Position numbers and translations under genes: made by a program | Source of the DNA: Symbiodinium natans | Lineage: Eukaryota; Sar; Dinophyceae; Suessiales; Symbiodiniaceae | DNA: 64,000 bases | Direction: 5' to 3' | NCBI GenBank assembly: GCA_905221605.1 | Contig: CAJNDS010002592.1 | Span: 1-64,000 of the forward strand | Notes under the pieces: model-generated | What the model was told of the DNA's origin: nothing | What the model saw: the letters and a program-made list of their open reading frames with translations, nothing else | The model's database searches: none | In this document: piece by piece, positions 51,815 through 62,167 of the stretch | Layout of the letters: every line of letters begins with the position of its first letter | Position numbering within the stretch: position 1 is the stretch's first letter

Positions 51815-51910
51815 ATGAGACCCGGCTCCTTTCATCAGCACGCAGCACACTTGTCCACCAAGCATGTGCCGACCAAAAAGTTCAGGTGGGGAGCTGGTTC
51901 ATTAGCTTGA
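51815..51910 (+). CDS. Short ORF resembling a retroelement C-terminus (weak)
   Basis: ATG to TGA, 31 codons, containing HAAHLSTKHVPTKKFRWGAG. The TKHVP motif recalls the end of Ty1/copia RNase H regions, but the segment is too short to be sure. Confidence 0.25.
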   Translation: MRPGSFHQHAAHLSTKHVPTKKFRWGAGSLA

Positions 51911-52596
51911 GCTGCAGATTTCCGTACCTTACTGGTTTTTTCAATCATAGGAACCTAGAAAAAAGGTAGGTTTTTGGGTTCTTTAGGTAGGCACCTCCCC
52001 TCCCCCCCCCCCCCCCGGCCCAGTTTAGTCCTGGGAGCCCTAAGAATTGAATACTGTGATCCTGTCGCATCCGACGTTTCTAGCCTCTGTCCTGACAGAT
52101 AAAGCCCGTACCCTAAACCCCAAACCCCAAGCCCTGAACCCTGAACCCTGAACCCTAAACCCTAACTGGACCTCATACTTTCTGCTAAAGAAAGCACCGC
52201 CTGCCTGCTCTATTCCAGGGGTCCCCAGACCCCCCCCCCCCCCCCTTTTTGGGGTTCCAAGGAACTTTCCTTTTTGAACCCGGACTTGTTAGAAGACCGG
52301 CTATGAGTGTGTGATAAATTATGACGGATTATAGGGCTTTGGGGTCTAGGGTTTGGAGTCAGGGGTAGGGGTGAGGTTGGGCCAAAACCGAAGGCCCTAC
52401 CCCGAAGCCCGAAGCCCTGAACTTTTAACCTAACCCTAAGCCCTGAGATACCCTAAACCCTAAACCTTAAAACCCTAAAACCCTAAACCCTAAAACCTAA
52501 ACCCTAAACCCTAAACCCGCAACCCTAAACGCTAAACCCTGAACCCTGAACCCTAAACCCAACATACCCTAAGATCATAGCTGGCCGCCGCTTGAG

Positions 52597-52659
52597 CTAA
52601 GGCTTCCGGTTGACACATCGCCGCTTCTGCTGGGATTGCCTTTGCTCGAAGAGGCAAGG
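52597..52659 (+). CDS. Exon-like segment
   Basis: AG at 52595-52596. Twenty-one codons LRLPVDTSPLLLGLPLLEEA then R, phase 0, at GTTTACGGTTTTGGG. Confidence 0.5.
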
Positions 52660-53032
52660 GTTTACGGTTTTGGGTTTAGGGTTTAGGGTTTAGGGTTCAG
52701 GGTTCAGGGTTCAGAGTTTAGGGTTTAGGGTTTAGGGCTTGGGGTTTGGGGTTTAGGGTTTAGGGTTTAGGGTTCAGGGTTCAGGGTTTAGGGTTTTGGG
52801 GTTTGGGTTTAGGGTTCAGGGTTCAGGGTTTAGGGTTTAGGGCTTGGGGTTTGGGGTTTGGGGTTGAGGGCTCAGCAGTCCCGGGTTGCAAAAGGGTTGA
52901 GGGGCTAGATGAACTTCAGAACCTTAGGGCTTCCTGATTTTTCTAAGACGAATGGAGTTGTTTTTGTCTTCCTTGGTTTGAAAACTGAGAGATGCCCCAA
53001 TGACCCCGGAAAGGCTAGGAGGGTTCCCTTTT

Positions 53033-53217
53033 CGGGTTTAGGGTTAGGGTTTAGGGTTTAGGGTTTAGGGTTTAGGGTTTAGGGTTTAGGGTTTAGGGTT
53101 TAGGGTTTAGGGTTTAGGGTTTAGGGTTTAGGGTTCGGTTTAGGGTTTAGGGTTTAGGGTTTAGGGTTTAGGGTTTAGGTTTAGGGTTTAGGGTTAGGGT
53201 TTAGGGTTTAGGCTACG
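53033..53217 (+). repeat. TTTAGGG array
   Basis: About 25 units with a few 6-mers (TTAGGG) and one TTCGG break. Confidence 0.95.
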
Positions 53218-53438
53218 ATAAAGGAAGTTTATAGGGTGTTGATAATAATTGCCGAAGAGGTCAGCTACAAAGAAAACTGCTTGAGAACCGACGCCACTTG
53301 GAAGCCCTTTTGCTTTTGAAACCCTCACAGTGTATGTGTCGAACCCTGCGCTTAAACCTTAGGTTTGTCCGTTTCGCGCCTCAGCCAATGAATTGAGGGG
53401 CACAAGGATCCGAAATCCTATCGAAAACCCTAGAATAA

Positions 53439-53463
53439 CCCCCCCCCCCCCCCCCCCCCCCCC
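53439..53463 (-). repeat. Poly-C tract
   Basis: About 25 C, followed by AACAAAAAAAAA. Confidence 0.95.
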
Positions 53464-53813
53464 AACAAAAAAAAATCCAACCTACCCTAAACCTGGTAAA
53501 CCCTAAATCCCAAACCTTAAGTCCAAGGGGCTTCCAAGTGGTGGTTTCAATGTTTAGGGGTTTGGGTTTAGGGTTTAGGGTGTAGGGTGTAGGGTTTAGG
53601 GTTTAGGGTTTAAAGGTTTGGGGTTTAGGGTTTGGGGTTTGGGGTTTAGGGTTTAGGGTTTAGGGTTTAGGGAATTCAGACGTTTCGGGCATCGGGGTGC
53701 ATTCGGCTTCCGGGCCTTGGGGCGAGTCTAGGGCTGTTTGGAATTGAAGGGTTTAGGGTTTAGGGTTTAGGGTTTAGGGTTTAGGGTTTAGGGTTTAGGG
53801 TTTAGGGTTGCAG

Positions 53814-54156
53814 GGACTGTGGCAAACACCGAGTGTGGGCTACTCCCCTCAGCATCGCCGGGGAGTACCAGTCTTCTGCCTCACCTCTCCGGCAAGGCGG
53901 AAGCCTTGGAGAGGGAGATCGAAGCTTGCAGGGATGACACCGGACGCCGAGTCCAACGCCGAGTCCAACGACGAAGTCCTCAGAGGCGTACGGCAAGAAA
54001 CGGGCACCCCACTGCCATGCGTCGAAAGACGCTCAGTCGGAGTTGAAGAAGTCTGGCGGTTCAATTCAAGGATGCCGCTGTACATTTGACAAAGCTTGGC
54101 GCTCAACGGTTGATTCTATCCTGTTAGCATTGCACAGGATTCGGGCAACTTTGTAG
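53814..54156 (+). CDS. Coding-like block, probably two exons or one frameshifted exon
   Basis: TTTAGGGTTGCAG acceptor. The 5' half (enter 2) reads TVANTECGLLPSASPGSTSL and KAEALEREIEACRDD. The 3' half, in another frame, reads SEAYGKKRAPHCHASKDAQS and TFDKAWRSTVDSILLALHRI and ends TAG at 54154. The frames switch around 53935-53960, where a CCGAGTCCAACG unit is duplicated. Confidence 0.55.
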
Positions 54157-54379
54157 CAGACGTCACTCGAAGATCCAGCTTCAACTGCAGTTCTACTATA
54201 ATCCCGAGAGGAATGCTAACCAGGAAGAGGTTTAGGGTTTCGGGTACACCGCTTATCCTTTAGATCCTGGAAACGATGTGGGGGTTTACGACACCCTAAA
54301 CCCTAAACCCTAAACCCTAAAAACCAAACCCTAAACCCTAAACCCTAAACCCACGGCAACATAGATCCCAAATTTGCAG

Positions 54380-54408
54380 GATTCCCTTGTAATCAGGACC
54401 CCAAGAAG
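54380..54408 (+). CDS. Microexon-like segment
   Basis: Acceptor AATTTGCAG, donor GTGCCCC. Enters with 2 bases and reads FPCNQDPKK. Confidence 0.35.
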
Positions 54409-54449
54409 GTGCCCCTAATTCTGAAAACCCGAAACCCTAAACCCCAAAG

Positions 54450-54479
54450 GATGCACTACAGCTCGGAGTCCAAGCTAGG
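54450..54479 (+). CDS. 30-bp microexon between telomere blocks
   Basis: CCCTAAACCCCAAAG acceptor and GTTTAGGG donor. Ten codons DALQLGVQAR, phase 0, compatible with 54408. Confidence 0.5.
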
Positions 54480-54643
54480 GTTTAGGGTTTAGGGTTTAGG
54501 GTTTAGGGTTTAGGGTTTAGGGTTTAGGGTTTAGGGTTTAGGGTTTAGGGTTTAGGGAAGTCGTATCTTAAACGAAGCAGCAGCTCGAGTGCGAGAGCAG
54601 AGACCTGGGCTTTAGGCTGATTATAAGTTAGGGGCTGGGTAGT

Positions 54644-54727
54644 TAACCTTTTTGGTGTTATATTTATATATATATATATATATATATCGATCGATCACCC
54701 TATTACCAAAACAGGTTAACCTTGTTT
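54644..54727. repeat. Inverted repeat (family O) with (TA)n loop
   Basis: GTTAACCTTTTTGGTGTTAT ... AAACAGGTTAACC around a (TA)n run and CGATCGATC. Confidence 0.6.
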
Positions 54728-55077
54728 GGGCTAGGGTATTCAGCATCTAGGATAAGGCCTGCGGACCCTCCAGAGCCATAAACACAATGTCACCCAAGTG
54801 CTGCTCACGAGGCTCTGGTGTGTGTGTGTGTGTGTTCATTATACATATATATATATATATATAATGCAGAGGTACGTCGAATCATAATATGTCTTCCTAA
54901 CCTCTAACCCTAAACCCTAGACCCTGCACCTAAGGTATGTTGCAACATATCTGTCCATCTAGCATCTAGCCCTAAACCCTAAACCCTGCACCTTAAGCCC
55001 TAAGCTCTATGCCCTATCCTGTCTATCTGTCTGGGACGCGGGTGAAACGGTAAGGGCCTGAAGGCTCTGGTTTGAAG

Positions 55078-55131
55078 GTGTTAGCGCTGCTGGTGGGAAC
55101 CTCGCTTGATCCGCCCCTGAGTTGCAGAGTG
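55078..55131 (+). CDS. Exon-like segment
   Basis: GTTTGAAG acceptor. Reads VLALLVGTSLDPPLSCRV, donor GTGAGGTTTAGGG, phase 0. Confidence 0.45.
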
Positions 55132-55324
55132 GTGAGGTTTAGGGTTTAGGGTTCAGAGTGTAGCGTGGGGTCGAGGAGAACGTGCAGTACATGGGTGTAG
55201 GGTGTAGGGTTTAGGTTTTAGGCTGGCTCCTGTGGAAGACACCCTGATCCCTCATCCTTGATGGCGTCACTACCCGGCTGCTGGCCACTTGCCTACCCTA
55301 AACCCTAAACCCTCAAACAACAAA

Positions 55325-55433
55325 CTACTAATCGCTTAAGAACCCCAAAAGAATAAACACATTCCTTCCTATTAAGGGCAACACGGGGATTATTAGTTTT
55401 TTTATTCTTTTGGGGTTCTTAAGCAAATAGTAG
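55325..55433. mobile_element. MITE family B copy
   Basis: CTACTAATCGCTTAAGAACC ... TGGGGTTCTTAAGCAAATAGTAG, 109 bp. Confidence 0.9.
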
Positions 55434-55511
55434 ACGAAGCTCAGCAACCTTCCAGCAAATTCCAAAGGTGCCCCGAATGCCTGGATCTAGAATAAGGGTG
55501 TCAAACAATAG

Positions 55512-55673
55512 CCCCTAAACCCTAAACCCTAAACCCTAAACCCTAAACCCTAAACCCTAAACCCTAAACCCTAAACCCTAAACCCTAAACCCTAAACCCT
55601 AAACCCTAAACCCTAAACCCTAAACCCTAAACCCTAAACCCTAAACCCTAAACTAAACCCTAAACCCTAAACC
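55512..55673 (-). repeat. CCCTAAA array
   Basis: About 23 units with one 5-base slip near 55652. Confidence 0.95.
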
Positions 55674-55723
55674 CAAAAACACCCTATAAACCCCATAAGC
55701 CCGACCCATGTTCGACTCCATAG

Positions 55724-55765
55724 CCGCATGTTTCGTCCCGTGTGGCTGGCTGCTTGGCGGCTGAG
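55724..55765 (+). CDS. Exon-like segment
   Basis: Acceptor CTCCATAG. Enters with 1 base, reads RMFRPVWLAAWRL, leaves AG at GTGGCC. Confidence 0.45.
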
Positions 55766-55800
55766 GTGGCCACAACCTCCCCAAAGGCGAAACCAGAACC

Positions 55801-55914
55801 TACCCGAAGAGCCCGATACCCCTTAATTAAGGAATATACCTTAAATCATATTAAGGGTCCCTGTATAAATTAAGGGTATATTCCTTGATTAAGGGGTATT
55901 GGGCTCTTTGGGTA
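55801..55914. mobile_element. MITE family G, intact
   Basis: Near-perfect 114-bp hairpin. TACCCGAAGAGCCCGATACC pairs with GGTATTGGGCTCTTTGGGTA, and TTAAGGAATATACCTTAA with TTAAGGGTATATTCCTT. Confidence 0.85.
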
Positions 55915-56344
55915 AATCCCAAAATTCCCGAACCCCAAGCACGTCCAACAACAAACAAGAGCGGTCAACAGCAAACAACATATATCTAGGATGCCCCGTA
56001 GAGCCCTTTTATATTGACGGCACGATTCCCTTTTTTTGGGGGGGTCAGGTTTTCCCTTGCAATCCCGTTAACAAAAAGTGCACTCTTTTTAAGACTAGGT
56101 TACTGGGAAAAATAAATAAATATTCTTAATCATTAAATAGATATACACTATATATACATAGATGTAGATACATTTGCTTCAAAGCATGTAACAGTATCAT
56201 GATATAAAAGTGGCTATGCTCAAATAAGAATATAGTAATCAGAACAACACAACGATATTTGTAAGCAAGAATACTAGTAGAAATAATAATAGCAACAAGA
56301 ACAATAACAGTAGCAGAAGCATTTATAGTCATGAATACGAGAAT

Positions 56345-56458
56345 TACCCTGAACCCTAAACCCTAAACCCTAAACCTTAAACCCTAAACCCTAAACCCTA
56401 AGCCCTAAACCCTAAACCCTAAACCCTAAACCCTAAACCCTAAACCCTAAACCCTAAA
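56345..56458 (-). repeat. CCCTAAA array
   Basis: About 16 units, ending 13 bp before the exon at 56472. Confidence 0.95.
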
Positions 56459-56471
56459 GCAAAGGTGGCAG

Positions 56472-56567
56472 AAAACCTGGGGATGCTCTTTCGCCGCGGA
56501 CCTCGCCGCGAAGCTGCTGCCGCACCTGCAAGCGCACCCTGGGCTGCGCTTTGGGGTGGAGCTTGGG
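56472..56567 (+). CDS. Exon-like segment with candidate GC donor
   Basis: Acceptor GGTGGCAG. Thirty-two codons KTWGCSFAADLAAKLLPHLQ then AHPGLRFGVELG, phase 0, followed by GCTTGTAGGGTTTAGGG. A second fully open frame exists, so the frame is not certain. Confidence 0.55.
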
Positions 56568-56719
56568 GCTTGTAGGGTTTAGGGTTTAGGCTTTAGGTTT
56601 TAGGGTTTAGGGTTTTTTGGGGTTTAGGGTTTAGGGTTTAGGGTTTAGCGCCTGTGAGAGAGAGAGGGTTTTTTGGGGTTTAGGATTAAGGGTTAAGGGC
56701 TAAGGGTCAAGGGCTAAGG

Positions 56720-56783
56720 GTGAAGGGTGAAGGGTGAAGGGTGAAGGGTGAAGGGTGAAGGGTGAAGGGTGAAGGGTGAAGGG
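56720..56783 (+). repeat. Tandem heptamer AGGGTGA
   Basis: Nine homogeneous copies, a two-base variant of TTTAGGG; flanked by single AGGGCTA/AGGGTCA units. Confidence 0.9.
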
Positions 56784-56940
56784 TTAGGGAGGGTTTATAG
56801 GCATTGGCTGCTTTTGGGGTTTACGGATGTTTTTAGGTTTCAGGGTATATAGGCGTTGAGCTTTCGGGCCCTTTGTTTGTCACAAGGCAGGTGGAAGGAG
56901 GTGGGAGGCGGGGGGGGGTTGTGGAGGAGAGGTGCTTTAG

Positions 56941-57032
56941 GGTTAGTAGGGAATGAGGGAATCAGCACCCTATACATACCCTTTAGGGGATTATAAAGGG
57001 CCTTCACTCCCTCATTCCCCTACTAAGAACCA
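56941..57032. mobile_element. MITE-like inverted repeat, family I
   Basis: GGTTAGTAGGGAATGAGGGA ... TCCCTCATTCCCCTACTAAGAACC with central CCCTTTAGGGGATTATAAAGGG. Confidence 0.75.
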
Positions 57033-57632
57033 GGGGGTTGTGATGGGTTTGGGGTTTGAGGCTCTGGGCGGAGTTTCAGTCCTTGGACTTTCTTGAGCTA
57101 GAAGGCTTGGGTTTAGGGTTTGGGGTTTAAGGTTTAGTGCAAAAAGGGTTTAGGGTCTGGGATTTGGGGTTAAGGGTTTAGGGTGCCAAGCCTTAGAACC
57201 CTTAAGCCCGAAACCGCTGAGGCTTCTGGGCCGGGAACCTGTGCCGAGATCAGTGCCAGCTGGCCGCATGAGTCTTTTTGCAGTGGCGTCTTAATGATGA
57301 CCTGAACTGATTGCCCCAGACCCTAACCCTAAACCCTAAACCCTAAACCCTAAACCCTAAACCCTAAACCCTAAACCCTATCATCTCCAGAAGCCCCCTA
57401 TGAGCCCTTCTAGGAGCCCCTAAAAGGCCTGTAACCCTGCGAGCACTAGAAGCTCCTAGAAGCCCCTGAATGACTCTGAAGCTTTAGTGCCAATCTGAAA
57501 GCACAAGGAGAGTTTAGGGTTTAGGGTTTAGGGTTTAGGGTTTAGGGTTTAGGGTTTAGGGTTTAGGGTTTAGGGTTTAGGACACCAAACCTCAAACCCC
57601 GAAGGCCTCGAAACCAAACCCTGACCCCGCAG

Positions 57633-57682
57633 GGAAGCTCAAGCCCAGCGCGTTGCAAAGCCCAGAAAGTCACCCAATGGGG
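57633..57682 (+). CDS. Exon-like segment
   Basis: Acceptor GACCCCGCAG. Enters with 2 bases, reads KLKPSALQSPESHPMG, phase 0 at GTTTAGGG. Confidence 0.5.
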
Positions 57683-57953
57683 GTTTAGGGTTTAGGGTTT
57701 AGGGTTTAGGGTTTAGAGTTTAGGGTTTAGGGTTTAGGGTTTAGGATTTAGGGTTTAGGGTTTAGGGTTTAGGGTTTAGATTGTAGGCTTTAGGATTTGC
57801 TGTAGGGTTTAGGGTTTAGGGTTTAGGGTGGTCTGTCCAAAAGACATCGCAGATCCCGGAGAGAACTTTACCCCAGAAGCCGTAGTTTTCTTAGTTGGGA
57901 AAGTAAGGAGTGAGGGTCCCCTGTACAACGCTTTATAAACGGTAATGGTTTAG

Positions 57954-58047
57954 GGTTTAGGGTTTAGGGTCTAGGGTCTAGGGTCTAGGGTTTAGGGTTT
58001 AGGGTTTAGGGTTTAGGGTTTAGGGTTTAGGGTTTAGGGTTTAGGGC
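57954..58047 (+). repeat. TTTAGGG array
   Basis: Thirteen units including three TCTAGGG variants. Confidence 0.95.
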
Positions 58048-58228
58048 AGGGACCTCAGTTCTTTAATTCTCCCTTTTCAGAGCCTTTTGTTCGGGGAAAC
58101 TCTAGGCCCTAAGCCCTAGAAGCCCTACAAGCCTAGCTAAGCCCTAAACCCTAGCCCCTAAACCCTAAACCCCCATTAAAAGCCCTATAATGCCTTGCTC
58201 TGCAAGAACCAGCTCCGGAGAGTCGCAG

Positions 58229-58261
58229 GTTGAAATCAAACCACGCTCTGCCCGTCAAGAG
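58229..58261 (+). CDS. Short exon-like segment
   Basis: Acceptor GAGTCGCAG; donor GTTTGCGGGTTTGG. Eleven codons VEIKPRSARQE, phase 0. Confidence 0.5.
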
Positions 58262-58486
58262 GTTTGCGGGTTTGGGGGTTTGGGGGTTTCGGGTTTAGGG
58301 TTTAGGGTTTAGGGTTTAGGGTTTAGGGAGGGCAAATCGCACTGCAGTCCCGCCTCAAAAAAAGGGTTCAGGGTTTAGGGTTTAGGGTTGGATGTCATCA
58401 GAAGATGCGGAAAGTAGGCACTCCGAAGAAGAAAACCCTAAACCCTAAACCCTAAACCTTAAACCCTAAACCCTAAACCCTAACAG

Positions 58487-58570
58487 CAAGTGCCCGGTTG
58501 AGGACCGGTTTCCTGGAGAGCCAACCAGATGAGGACCAGGGTCTTCTCGGCGTCTTGGCCGGTCGCTTTC
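58487..58570 (+). CDS. Exon-like segment
   Basis: CCCTAACAG acceptor: the array itself ends in CAG. Enters with 2 bases and reads SARLRTGFLESQPDEDQGLL then GVLAGRF. Leaves 1 base at GTTTAGGG. Confidence 0.65.
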
Positions 58571-58775
58571 GTTTAGGGTTTAGGCTTCAGGGTTTAGATT
58601 GTAGGCTTTAGGGTTTGCTGTAGGGTTTAGGGTTTAGGGTTTAGGGTTTAGGGTTTAGGGTTTAGGGTTTAGGGTTTAGGGTTTGTGTTTCTCGAAGAAA
58701 CCTAAACCCTAACACCAGTCGGATTGGAGATTTCAGGAAGGGTTTGGGAATTCGGGAGGGGTTGGGGTGTCACAG

Positions 58776-58858
58776 GGTCGACGCTAGCAGGGATTTTGGC
58801 TTGCAGAGCATAACGGTCCCGACTCACTTCAGGATGTGCGCGCTGGTTCTCAAGCGGG
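58776..58858 (+). CDS. Exon-like segment with candidate GA donor
   Basis: Acceptor GTGTCACAG. Enters with 1 base and reads VDASRDFGLQSITVPTHFRM then CALVLKR. The frame continues into GGATTAGGG, where GATTAGGG would be the donor. Confidence 0.55.
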
Positions 58859-58931
58859 GATTAGGGTATTGGCCCAGCATTCTTGACAGTTCTACACAAC
58901 CTTTCGCAAGTTCCGTCTCCACGCACCTCCA

Positions 58932-59038
58932 GGTATACTTCTTAGCCCACTTAGAAGCCCCTTAAGTGCCCGCATATAAGTATAAGTGCAGTCATAAGTA
59001 CAAGTATAATTGGTTCATACGTGCCATGAACCTCCATG
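58932..59038. mobile_element. MITE family A, right half
   Basis: AGCCCACTTAGAAGCCCCTTAAG then ACGTGCCATGAACCTCCATG; the left end is missing. Confidence 0.6.
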
Positions 59039-59063
59039 TGTATAGATCTAATCAAACGCCGAG

Positions 59064-59126
59064 GCATGGATGTCCGCTACGCCAAGGGCCATCGCCTTTC
59101 CGCAACGGGCGAGTCAAAGGAACAGG
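59064..59126 (+). CDS. Exon-like segment
   Basis: AACGCCGAG acceptor. Enters with 2 bases and reads MDVRYAKGHRLSATGESKEQ. Leaves 1 base at GTTTAGGG. Confidence 0.6.
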
Positions 59127-59527
59127 GTTTAGGGTTTGGGGTTTGGGGTTTAGGGTTTAGGGTTTGGGGTTTAGGGTTTAGGGTTTAGGGGTGGCCTGGG
59201 GACCCGAAGCCCTGAATCCCTCTAAAGTCCTAAACCCAGACCTGAGGTTTAGTTCTAACTCAGGGTGCCAAGCCTTGCTGTGGTCTAAGGAAAAAGCCAA
59301 AGGAGTCACGATACTTCGATGGTGTGTATAGGTACGTTCTCAGCACTTCGTCCAGGAATACTCTTGTTGTTTTGTTCCTTTTGTGTTCTTTGTTTTCTTG
59401 GGGGGGTGGGATTAGGCTCGCCCCTTAACAAAACGAAAGGAGTGCCTCAAGATTCAGTTGCACGTCCTTTTTTGTTAAGGTGTGTAGGTCACTGCAGGCA
59501 AACCCGAAACCCTCTGGCGTGTGACAG

Positions 59528-59569
59528 GGGCATTTCCTGGCGAACGGGCCTCACGGAGCTTTTGGGCAG
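59528..59569 (+). CDS. Weak exon-like segment
   Basis: Acceptor CGTGTGACAG. Reads GHFLANGPHGAFGQ. No clear GT donor; GACAG follows. Confidence 0.3.
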
Positions 59570-59683
59570 GACAGAATCCCTAAACCCTAAACCCTAAACC
59601 CGGCCCTAAGCCCTAAGCCCCTCTGGTTCTAGAATACCCTGAGCCCGTCACCCTTAAACGTACAGACCATGCAATGACCCACC

Positions 59684-59826
59684 CTAGGTCCCCCCGATGA
59701 TTAAGGCTCTTTAGGGAGAATGATGCCGAATTAAGGTTGTTTCAGGGGGGAACCTAGGGGGGTAGTAGCCCTAAACCCTAAACCCTAAACCCTAAACGGG
59801 GGGTAGTAGGGGAACCCATGACGTGT
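59684..59826. mobile_element. MITE family M copy with CCCTAAA insertion
   Basis: CCTAGGTCCCCCCGATGATTAAGG ... GGGGGGAACCTAGGGGGG, then CCCTAAA units, then GGGGGGTAGTAGGGGAACCC. Matches 5727-5850 in reverse orientation at the outer end. Confidence 0.55.
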
Positions 59827-59864
59827 GGGCAGGTATGTGCCGACCTAGCCTGGGCCTTCGGCAG

Positions 59865-59911
59865 CCGACAGCGCAGCACGGATGGAACCTTGGGGAAGGA
59901 TTTCAGAAATC
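59865..59911 (+). CDS. Exon-like segment
   Basis: Acceptor TTCGGCAG. Enters with 2 bases, reads DSAARMEPWGRISEI, phase 0 at GTTTAGGG. Confidence 0.55.
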
Positions 59912-59971
59912 GTTTAGGGTTTAGGGTTTAGGGTTTACGGTTTAGGGTTTAGGGTTTAGGGTTTAGGGCTT

Positions 59972-60068
59972 GCCCAAAGGCTCCTATGTAGTACTTTTTG
60001 GGGGTGGCAGACTAGAATCCCCTTCAGCTAACCCGAAAGGGAACTACATTGGAGCCTTCAGGCAAACT
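59972..60068. mobile_element. MITE-like inverted repeat, family N
   Basis: TTGCCCAAAGGCTCCTATGTAG ... CTACATTGGAGCCTTCAGGCAA. Confidence 0.75.
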
Positions 60069-60231
60069 TTTTGAATCTTAGGGGGTTGAGGGTTGAGGGT
60101 TGAGGGCTTATGAAAGGTTTGGGGTGTTGGGGCTTTGGGTTGCAAGTATACCTTGAGGCAGCTTGGCGCATGGCAAAGAAGGACACCTACCCTAACCCCC
60201 ATCCCATTGCACCTTGAATATTCAAAAGATT

Positions 60232-60408
60232 AGGTTTAGGGTTTAGGGTTTAGGGTTTAGGGTTTAGGGTTTAGGGTTTAGGGTTTAGGGTTTAGGGTTT
60301 AGGGTTTAGGGTTTAGGGTTTAGGGGTTTAGGGTTTAGGGTTTTGGGTTTAGGGTTTAGGGTTTAGGGTTTAGGGTTTAGGGTTTAGGGTTTAGGGTTTA
60401 GGGTTTAG
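60232..60408 (+). repeat. TTTAGGG array
   Basis: About 25 units with one TTTTGGG and one TTTAGGGG. Confidence 0.95.
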
Positions 60409-60508
60409 CTGTGATAGGGCGTAGATGCTGTGAAGGTTAGGTTTCGGACCAAGCTCGAAAGCTTCGTGAGGTGCGAAGAGCAGCTTCGGCCCGATTGTGG
60501 AGGGCCAT

Positions 60509-60970
60509 CTAACACTTTTCTCCCACCCCACGCCGTCCCAGGCGGCAAAGCCACCCAAACCTATTCTTTTTAGGGTTTAGGCCTAAACTCAGACAACAGC
60601 CCACTTCTAAAATCTTATTCAGTTCGGGCCAGACACCCAGGGCCAAGGCAGGTACGGGGAGGGCCCAGAAAGGCTTGGTCAGGGGGGTGGGCGGGCCAGA
60701 AACTGATTTTTGAGCACCCGCCCTGCCTGGGTCGGCCTGAGGCCCCCTGGTCCCTGAGCACACTGCGGCGAAGGGTCCGGGTCCTCCTGGCCTAGGGGCC
60801 CGGGGGGTACCCCCCAAAAAAGGCCAGCGACCCCACTTTCTTAAGGGTCCACTACCGGGCCCATCATGGGCGCTACCGACCCCCATGCTGTGGGAGGCGG
60901 GCGATCGGCTTGTGCCATCGAGGTCAAAGGGCTTAAGCGCCGCCCCCCAACGTAGGGGGGCGGCCTAGGC
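60509..60970. other. GC-rich block of unknown nature
   Basis: Telomere units are nearly absent. Includes a perfect hairpin GCCGCCCCCC / GGGGGGCGGC at 60941-60966. A 125-codon frame on the minus strand (60509-60886) is proline/glycine-rich and may only reflect composition. Confidence 0.4.
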
Positions 60971-61150
60971 CCTGAGTTTAGGGTTTAGGGTTTAGGGTTT
61001 AAATTCAGAAACCCCAACGTACTCATGTTCATAACCCATCCTGTCAACATGAAAACAAGAAAGCCCAGTGTGTTCGAGGTATGGTCCTCGCGCCTGGGCT
61101 AGAAACCTATATTTGCTTGGGAATACGTATTGTATTTGTTTATTTACTTC

Positions 61151-61235
61151 TATATATATATATATATATATCTCTGTGTGTGTGTGTTTGTGTTTTGTAA
61201 TGTATATAAATATATACGTATACATACATAACCTT
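61151..61235. repeat. (TA)n/(GT)n microsatellites
   Basis: TA run at 61151-61170, GT run at about 61175-61187, then TATA/TACA-rich sequence. Overlying frames are repeat-derived. Confidence 0.9.
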
Positions 61236-61507
61236 TTCCGTAGTGGGTGCGCTTTATGTGTACATGTACACAATCGCAACTCTGATTAAAATAGTTCTCC
61301 TCCGACAAGCAACCATTCTGGGCCAAGGAACACAGCAGGGGGTTGTTTTTTCTAGTTGTTCCAGGTGTCAGAAATGCAGTGGCAATACTATCCCCATATC
61401 CTATCCCATGAAACTTGTATCAAAAGCTACCCACAAGTACACGTTCTAGTAAAAAACAAATGGGTCCCCCTACGCTCCAGGGTTTGCGGCGTTCAGGCCA
61501 ACTGCAG

Positions 61508-61534
61508 CAAACAGCACAGCGCATCCGCTTTAGG
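61508..61534 (+). CDS. 27-bp microexon with candidate GC donor
   Basis: Acceptor CCAACTGCAG, nine codons QTAQRIRFR, then GCTTGGGGTTTAGGG. Confidence 0.35.
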
Positions 61535-61970
61535 GCTTGGGGTTTAGGGTTCAGGGTGTAGGGTGAGAACGATCAGGAACTTTTTGCTTCCGCCGGGAGT
61601 GCCAGTTGACCCCAGAGTTTCTGGAGAAGGCCAGACCTGCATCAGGGTTTTGGGGGCTCTCGGGTTTTCTATAAGAGTAGTTACATGGTCTCTTTGGTAT
61701 GGGCACTTAAATGGGGACGCCTGATCTGCCCCTTATGTACACTAGAGCCCATACTTCAGAGCTGTTTAAAGAAAGTAAGGGACCACATGAAGCAACAACC
61801 CTGAGAGTTTCTGCAGTGACTGGGGGATTCTTTGGTAGAGATACCTGGAAAAAGCTGTGTAACTACTCGTGGTGCTGAATCATCCATGCTGCTTGTGGGT
61901 AGAATGGTAGAACACGCCAGTGACCCGCCTAAATGCCATGCGAAAGGAAGACAGCATAAACCCGCCTGCA

Positions 61971-62016
61971 ACCCCGCCTTCCCCCCTTAAGCCCCCCCTT
62001 AAAGCCCCCCCCTTCA

Positions 62017-62047
<31 letters not shown>

Positions 62048-62075
62048 TTAAGCCCCCCTTAAAGCCTACCCCGAG
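61971..62075 (-). repeat. C-rich degenerate tract with poly-C
   Basis: Repeats of CCCCCCTTAAAGCC around about 28 C (62018-62046). Confidence 0.85.
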
Positions 62076-62167
62076 CCACCCCATGTCTCAACCTCGCACA
62101 CATGCGCTGCCGAAGCCTTCAGGCACTCAACCAACACCCTGAACAACCCTCAGACAAACTCTCCTAT

